From the NCBI GenBank assembly GCA_046727435.1, contig JBKPCR010000379.1:1-16119 (forward strand): a stretch of DNA of 16,119 nucleotides, given 5' to 3'. The stretch comes from CAVPRW01 sp046727435 [NCBI: bacterium]. GTDB taxonomy: Bacteria > Tectomicrobia > Entotheonellia > J063. Below are positions 11,373 to 16,119 of the stretch, piece after piece. The translations under genes and the position numbers were made by a program. The notes beneath the pieces are model-generated. The model saw only the letters and a program-made list of their open reading frames with translations, was not told the origin of the DNA and made no database searches. Every line of letters starts with the position of its first letter. The stretch's first letter is position 1.

Positions 11373-12932
11373 TTAATGACATGCTACCGGGGCTGGGGTT
11401 GGCGTGGGGGTTGGGGTAGGACTGGGAGCACTGCCGCTTCCAATGCAGTACGCATAGCTCCTCCCGTTTGTGCGCGGATCGGTGTTGTTCGTTGCCGAGA
11501 AGCGAAGTGCTTCGTTGCTTCCATCCGTGCTGGCCCAATGGCTGAACCGCCCTGCCCCCAGATTCCTGATGTCTGCGTGAAGAGAGTGCGCCGGGCCGAT
11601 CTCTACGCCGTTCTCAAATAATCGAAGGGTCGATCGCGTTGGAAAGCTGCTGCTGTCCGCAGGAGTGCCAAACGAACCACCCATTGTGTAAGCAAAGCCG
11701 CCGTCAGTGGCTGCTGATGCAACGTTGAGAGTGGTTGGGGTGCAGGTGGTGGGAGTTGGGGTGGGGGTCGGACTTGGAGCCGCCACGTTCTGCCACCCGG
11801 CGTTGTTGATGATGTTGGTCCGCAGGGTGGCGTTGGCAGTCTCTAGCGTGTATGCGTAGGATGAGGCAGGGTTGAAGATGGTCGTGGAATTGACTTCATT
11901 ATACGTTTCATTCCCGCAGACAGACCACTCGCCGGTGACTTTGGTATAAACAGTCCCATCCAGGGCCCACACTTTGGGGTATTGTGTTCCGCTCGGTCTA
12001 CACTCAAAGATGTCATTCTCGGAATTGAACTGCGCTTGGTTCGCCCCTTGCATAGCGATCTCGTTCTTGTTGTAGTAATTATTGAAAGAGTGAAATTTAG
12101 CCCACTGTATGCCGGGATTTCTCACATAGGTCTGGTCATAATGGTTGTGGTGGAGCGTTGCAGTTATTCCAACATCACCAGGGAGCGCCGGATCGGAGAC
12201 CAGTATGGCTTTGCTGCACCATGCGGGATGACCGGCCCACTCACAGTCACTGTCGGGAAGAACCTCATTAAAGTCGGATCTCATAAAACGATTCCATGAG
12301 ATCGTAATACCGTTGGCCGGAACACCCACGGAGCCGCCATCGCTCCCGTTCGATCCCACATAAATCATCTCGTCTTTAGAATCGTGGAAAGTATTGTGAT
12401 CGATCCAAATGTTTGAAGCATCCTCCGCGATGATGATAAAGCCGTTGCAGGAGAGGATATCCATCTCTTCGAATTTCAGATTGTGAATGATGACGTTCGA
12501 GACAGGGTTGGGTCGCGTAGTCCATTCACCGATCTCGATTCCCGCACAGCCTCGAAGCGTGATGTCCGCCCCGCGCCCGTCAATCGTCTTGTCGGATTTA
12601 ATAAGAATTCTTGGGGGTGAGAGATTGATCGTCCCGTTGACCCGAAACACAATCCACTGCGGTCCGCTTGCGGTGGCGCAGGCCCTGAGACTCCCCGCTC
12701 CGGAATCATTAAGATTCGTCACTTCGCACAGCGTCCCTCCTTTACCGCCAGTGGTGTTTTTCCCAAACCCTACCACCTGGTTGACCAAGTCCTCCCGCCA
12801 CAACTCGCTTGCCGGTAGTGCGGCATGGACTTCGGGAGACTTGGGCAGGATGAGAAACGAAGCAACCAGCGGTACCAGCAGGCTCGCCACCGAAAGAACC
12901 GGAAGTACCCATGATAGATAACGCTTTGCCAT
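11373..12932 (-). CDS. Secreted pectate lyase-like protein (polysaccharide lyase family 1)
   Basis: This encodes 519 residues. There is a signal peptide at about 1-37 (WVLPVLSVASLLVPLVASFL, ending VHAAL). The lyase core runs from about 50 to 380: VGFGKNTTGGKGGTLCEVTN, a right-handed-helix repeat region (TIDGRGADITL, NVIIHNLKF), the family motif WIDH (176-179) and DSKDEMIYV. R271 in RNPGIQ matches the catalytic arginine of the RxPxxR motif, but the second arginine is replaced by Q276. A PT-rich linker (386-395) leads to a domain with LRLFENGVEIGPAHS and LGAGRFSHW, seen in other surface proteins. A second PT linker leads to TAA at 11375-11373. It should cleave polygalacturonate-like polymers outside the cell, though with reduced or altered activity. 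No strong ribosome binding site is seen, only a GAAAGG-like stretch overlapping the start. Confidence 0.85.
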   Translation of the reverse strand: MAKRYLSWVLPVLSVASLLVPLVASFLILPKSPEVHAALPASELWREDLVNQVVGFGKNTTGGKGGTLCEVTNLNDSGAGSLRACATASGPQWIVFRVNGTINLSPPRILIKSDKTIDGRGADITLRGCAGIEIGEWTTRPNPVSNVIIHNLKFEEMDILSCNGFIIIAEDASNIWIDHNTFHDSKDEMIYVGSNGSDGGSVGVPANGITISWNRFMRSDFNEVLPDSDCEWAGHPAWCSKAILVSDPALPGDVGITATLHHNHYDQTYVRNPGIQWAKFHSFNNYYNKNEIAMQGANQAQFNSENDIFECRPSGTQYPKVWALDGTVYTKVTGEWSVCGNETYNEVNSTTIFNPASSYAYTLETANATLRTNIINNAGWQNVAAPSPTPTPTPTTCTPTTLNVASAATDGGFAYTMGGSFGTPADSSSFPTRSTLRLFENGVEIGPAHSLHADIRNLGAGRFSHWASTDGSNEALRFSATNNTDPRTNGRSYAYCIGSGSAPSPTPTPTPTPAPVACH

Positions 12933-13100
12933 GAAAGGGAGATCAGCCTGACCTGCTCTCCGAAAACTCCAGAAGAGGCATCAGAGAAGCACAGCAAGGC
13001 TGGACATAGAAATAAATATATGAGGAAGGAAACAAGACGTGGATATAGCTAGTGTACACCATCAGAGTGAAGAGAAAAAAGCTGAGTTATCCCCAGGCGC

Positions 13101-15278
13101 TTAGCGTCCCATGTTGTACAGCCGCTTGATTTCATCCGCGGAAAGGGCGCGGTTGTAGATGCGGACGTCGTCGAGCATTCCATCTAAGCCTAAGTCTGTA
13201 CTTTCCGGTTGTCCGCTAGCATAGTCCAGCACATAACCCAACGCCAGATTCCTGCTCTGATTCACGCCGTTACCAGGTGTCCATTCTGTTATCGTATGCG
13301 TACCACTCCCACTGAGGACTCCGTCAACATAGATCTTCACAGATTTGTCCGATGCCAGTGTTACCGCAACATGATGCCATGTTCCTTTTGTTACTACAGA
13401 CGAACACAGATCATAGTCCTCAGCATTACTCACCATGAGACTCACTAAGAAGGTATTGGCCGGGCACGTACCTAGTTGATTGAACAATAAGATATAATTG
13501 TAGTACCCACTACTATTAAAAGCTTTGCTAATCAAGAAGGCCCTGTTGGCTTCCGAGGTGTTGATATAAACCCATGTAGAGAGCGTCATATCTCCGCCGG
13601 TATAGTCATTGGTGGATGAATCAGGGATATGGATACGAGCACTGCTTCCTGCGCCGAATTTCATTCCCTGCCCGATCTTGCCGATTCTGCGGGTCGGACC
13701 ATCCACGAGAGTGCCTCTGCCGCCGTTGCCGGATCTATCTATGGCGTATTGAGTTGCCGGAGCAGCGCCTACCACATCATCCCCATCAAACGTCCAGTAC
13801 CCCACCAACCCTTTTGTCAGCGAGTCGGTGTTGGGGGCAACGCCGACTTTCGCCGTTGCCCCGATTTTGTAGAGTCGTTTGATTTCATCCGCAGAGAGGG
13901 CGCGGTTGTAGATGCGGATATCGTCAAAGAGGCCGTCGAAATTGTTCAACCCACCACCACTCCAATCACCTATCTCCAACACATCATTAGAAGACGGTAA
14001 ATTGCCCGTCTCGCTGCCGGATACTGCCACCACAACGCCGTCCCGATAAATGCGCACCCGAGAGCCGTCATAGACGGCAGTGACCATATGCCACTCACTC
14101 CAATTAATAACAGGCGTTGATGATGACCGGGCGGCCATGTGCCAGGCGTCATTATTGGCAATCCAGCTTCGCAGTTCATTTCCGGTAAGAAAAAGTTCAA
14201 ACACATTAGTTCTTTTCCAGAGAATGCCATTCGTACCGGTGACACTGGCAGAATCATTCTTCAGCCAGATATTGTACGTAATGCTGTTGATTGCTCCGAG
14301 GTCAAAGGTGCTTGTTACCACCTCATCATCCGCCCCATCAAACTGCATCCCCTGGCCGAGTTTGCCGATGGTTTGGGTGGGACCGTTGGTCATGATGCCG
14401 CGGTTGCCTTGGCCGGATTGGTCGTAGACGTGGGTGCCGGAGACGGTGTCGCCGTCGAAGTTCCAGTAGCCTACCAATCCTTTTTGCAGGGAGTCGGTGT
14501 TTGAGGCTACCCCCACTTTCGCCGTCGCCCCGATTTTGTAGAGGCGCTTGATTTCATCTGCATTGAGCGCGCGGTTGTAGATGCGGACGTCGTCCATGAG
14601 GCCTTTAAATGCGTTACTTCCTCCTGCCACGCCGCCGATTTCCAAATTTCCAACTCCAGGAAGGGCCAAAGTCCCGGAAATGCTGTGCGTAGCCACCTCA
14701 ATGCCGTTGCGATAAAACCGTGAGATCGTTCCGTCAGACGTCCCGACCCAATGCTCCCACGTGCCTAATGCGACAGTTGTCACGCTATCTTTAGCATCTC
14801 GATTGATGCCGCTTCCGGCGACGTCGATACGCCATATCGGCTTATTGTCACTGTCTATGACAAATAGATAGGCTTGATTGACTGGCTGCTTCGTCAAAGG
14901 ATTTGGAAAGTTAACGTTGTCAGCATCTTTAAAATTCACCCAAAACGCCACAGTAATATAGTTCGGTATGAGGGTAAGACCACCACCGTCATCAACCGCC
15001 ACATAATCATCACTCCCGTCAAACCTCATCCCCTGGCCGAGTTTGCCGTTCACAAGGGTGGGGCCGTTGGTCATCGTGCCGCGGTTGCCGTTGCCAGAGG
15101 CATCGTAGACATGCGTGCCGGCTACGGTGCCCCCGTTAAACGACCAATAGCCCAGGAGCCCCTGCTGCAGGCCGGCATAGTGGGGAGCCTGGACAATAAC
15201 GCCAGCCTGCGCCTCGGGACGCAGGAGGAAAAAGGAGAGGGCCATGCCCGAGACCATGAGGAGGGACGATGATTTCAT
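13101..15278 (-). CDS. Secreted protein with three LamG-like domains
   Basis: This encodes 725 residues. The signal peptide spans about 1-25 (MKSSSLLMVSGMALSFFLLR, cleavage after AQA). Three concanavalin/LamG-like domains follow at about 40-250, 267-472 and 489-724. Each opens with GLxGYWxF and SGxGxRG, has GKxGQGMxF, and closes with DDxRIYNRALxADEIKRLY. Domains are joined by almost unchanged linkers (KIGATAKVGVAxNTDSL), the mark of recent internal duplication. Such proteins bind carbohydrates or other surface ligands; no enzyme domain or cell-wall anchor is present. It starts 20 bases after the stop of the gene at 15299, so both are probably one operon. The gap is a pyrimidine run with eight T and no ribosome binding site, so translation may be weak or coupled. 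Confidence 0.9.
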   Translation of the reverse strand: MKSSSLLMVSGMALSFFLLRPEAQAGVIVQAPHYAGLQQGLLGYWSFNGGTVAGTHVYDASGNGNRGTMTNGPTLVNGKLGQGMRFDGSDDYVAVDDGGGLTLIPNYITVAFWVNFKDADNVNFPNPLTKQPVNQAYLFVIDSDNKPIWRIDVAGSGINRDAKDSVTTVALGTWEHWVGTSDGTISRFYRNGIEVATHSISGTLALPGVGNLEIGGVAGGSNAFKGLMDDVRIYNRALNADEIKRLYKIGATAKVGVASNTDSLQKGLVGYWNFDGDTVSGTHVYDQSGQGNRGIMTNGPTQTIGKLGQGMQFDGADDEVVTSTFDLGAINSITYNIWLKNDSASVTGTNGILWKRTNVFELFLTGNELRSWIANNDAWHMAARSSSTPVINWSEWHMVTAVYDGSRVRIYRDGVVVAVSGSETGNLPSSNDVLEIGDWSGGGLNNFDGLFDDIRIYNRALSADEIKRLYKIGATAKVGVAPNTDSLTKGLVGYWTFDGDDVVGAAPATQYAIDRSGNGGRGTLVDGPTRRIGKIGQGMKFGAGSSARIHIPDSSTNDYTGGDMTLSTWVYINTSEANRAFLISKAFNSSGYYNYILLFNQLGTCPANTFLVSLMVSNAEDYDLCSSVVTKGTWHHVAVTLASDKSVKIYVDGVLSGSGTHTITEWTPGNGVNQSRNLALGYVLDYASGQPESTDLGLDGMLDDVRIYNRALSADEIKRLYNMGR
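13779..13925 (-). repeat. Repeated linker between LamG domains 2 and 3
   Basis: It encodes DDIRIYNRALSADEIKRLYK, then IGATAKVGVA and GLVGYWTFDG. DNA identity to the linker at 14379-14591 is high over the first 110 bases or so. The same ending recurs at 13101-13175 before the stop. Confidence 0.7.
14379..14591 (-). repeat. Repeated linker between LamG domains 1 and 2
   Basis: It encodes DDVRIYNRALNADEIKRLYK, then the same IGATAKVGVA and GLVGYW segment as at 13779-13925. It reaches into the first strands of domain 2, which also match domain 1 (GTHVYD-SG-GNRG-MTNGPT). Confidence 0.7.
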
Positions 15279-15298
15279 GGGAGAAAAAAAAGGAAGGA

Positions 15299-15964
15299 TT
15301 ATGAGTCCTGAGACGGCCGCCTGAGCCTGAAGTTGCCATGCATAAACCCCTGCGCCCAGTTCTCAAGCACGTCAAGGTCCGGGGCATGGAGTTGGATCTG
15401 ATACAGGTGATTCTCGTGGGCAAACCACATCGTGTAGGTGTGCTTTCCGGGATAGGGCTCATCCGCCGCCACCCACGCCACGGCGCCGCCGTCCGCCCCC
15501 TCGGGCGGCTCGGCCTCGAAGTCCGCGGGCACGGTCGCCAAGTCCGCCAGAATCTCCCCGCTGCCCTCGATGGGCCGCACGGTCACCCGCATGCTCAGCC
15601 GTTCGCGCGCAAACCACAAATCCGTCACATCCTCCGCTCCCCAGACGGCGGTTTCCAAGGTGAAATCCTTCGGATACATGAACGAGAACCCATAGCGCGG
15701 ATGCGTATACCTCGCGTAGTTGTCAGCCCGCAGATTACTGAAATAGTCGGCAAGGTCCTGCACCGAGGGGCCAGCAACCGCCTCTGTTTGGTGGGCCGCT
15801 TCTGGCACAATCTCTGGCACACCGTCCACCCGCGCAACCGCCTCCCCGGTCGCCGTCTCCCCCCGCACCTCCGCGCTCTGCGCAAATCCCCACACCACCG
15901 CCCCACCAATCGCGGTCATTGCGGCGACAATGAAGAATGTTTTCAATAGGTTAGATTGCCTCAT
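15299..15964 (-). CDS. Membrane-anchored or secreted protein of unknown function
   Basis: This encodes 221 residues from ATG 15964 (MRQSNLLKTFFIVAAMTAIG). One hydrophobic helix spans about residues 6-28 and is either a membrane anchor or a signal peptide. A disordered stretch rich in A, E and V follows, then a compact domain with YARYTHPRYGFSFMYPKDF, RLSMRVTVRPIEGSGEIL, YTMWFAHENHLYQIQLHAP and a GFMHGNFRL ending. The 'YGFSFMYPKDF' start is common in uncharacterised extracellular domains of environmental bacteria. GGAGGT lies only one base before this ATG, too close for normal use, so the start is uncertain. It precedes the LamG gene in the same operon, suggesting a shared surface role. Confidence 0.75.
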   Translation of the reverse strand: MRQSNLLKTFFIVAAMTAIGGAVVWGFAQSAEVRGETATGEAVARVDGVPEIVPEAAHQTEAVAGPSVQDLADYFSNLRADNYARYTHPRYGFSFMYPKDFTLETAVWGAEDVTDLWFARERLSMRVTVRPIEGSGEILADLATVPADFEAEPPEGADGGAVAWVAADEPYPGKHTYTMWFAHENHLYQIQLHAPDLDVLENWAQGFMHGNFRLRRPSQDS

Positions 15965-15970
15965 ACCTCC

Positions 15971-15998
15971 ACAATAGAGCACGCGTGCGAAAAGGCAA
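15971..15998 (-). promoter_or_regulatory. Possible promoter right before the gene at 15964
   Basis: On the minus strand TTGCCT (15998-15993) and TATTGT (15976-15971) are 16 bases apart. The -10 box ends six bases before the ATG, which would make the message leaderless, as at 7249. The -35 box is only moderate. Confidence 0.3.
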
Positions 15999-16006
15999 GA
16001 GCGCAA

Positions 16007-16119
16007 TTAAGAACACCACCAAGAACACGATCCCCGCTCGGGACCCATCGCTGTGGTGTGTCCGCGAATCTACTCTACAGATATACCAGACGTATGTGAC
16101 CGAGCGTCCGATGATGGTA
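16007..16119. other. Window edge, no gene seen
   Basis: No frame with a ribosome binding site is visible on either strand. It may contain upstream control sequence of the gene at 15964. Confidence 0.4.

Noticed and set aside
11389-11431. G/T-rich tandem-like repeat that could be taken for a CRISPR or satellite
   Set aside because: It encodes the PT-rich linker of the secreted lyase; no spacer-repeat structure exists. A second linker lies at about 11748-11782.

Overview
The window is bacterial DNA of moderately high GC. Most genes have clear Shine-Dalgarno sites (AGGAGG type), many sigma70-like promoters are visible, and intrinsic terminators are GC-rich. Small unknown genes are packed among secreted or surface proteins. 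The taxon cannot be fixed from the sequence. The two 'MGRGPRMEPM' paralogues, the GYD, ABC substrate-binding and NIPSNAP genes, and the LamG/pectate-lyase surface genes remind me of Nitrospira-like environmental bacteria, but that is only an impression. The first 406 bases are markedly AT-rich and look foreign to the rest.

Left part (1-3550): the 3' end of an AT-rich unknown gene; a small conserved gene on the minus strand with its own promoter; the first copy of the 'MGRGPRMEPM' family; a decayed copy of the C-terminal domain of the pectate-lyase gene found at the right end; a membrane-anchored unknown protein; a frameshifted, truncated secreted-protein pseudogene; and a minus-strand pair of small unknown genes.

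Middle (3550-9400): a promoter-led GYD gene broken by one in-frame TAG, followed by an intact ABC transporter substrate-binding protein. Next is a three-gene accessory operon headed by a DUF932 protein with a hairpin or operator in its leader. It is followed by two small coiled-coil genes that may be read from a leaderless promoter, the second 'MGRGPRMEPM' paralogue and a NIPSNAP gene. Two short stretches here have a promoter, RNA folding and a terminator but no gene, so they look like small RNAs or leader RNAs.

Right part (9400-16119): a third promoter-hairpin-terminator unit, then a gene joining a winged-helix-like N-terminus to a TIR-like domain (probably defence-related). A long minus-strand block follows. 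In transcription order it holds a membrane-anchored protein, a secreted three-LamG protein, a secreted family 1 pectate lyase whose C-terminal domain is cut off by one in-frame TAA, and a small KGG/Con-10-type protein.

The recurrent theme is decay and remodelling. Two genes are each interrupted by a single stop codon where glutamine is a likely ancestor. One gene is frameshifted and internally deleted. A paralogous fragment carries two clean in-frame insertions, one of which is exactly two adjacent perfect hairpins. Closely related intrinsic terminators recur across the window. The best candidates for something new are the structured RNA at 8490-8668, the short RNA upstream of the TIR-like gene, and the 30-base double-hairpin insertion.
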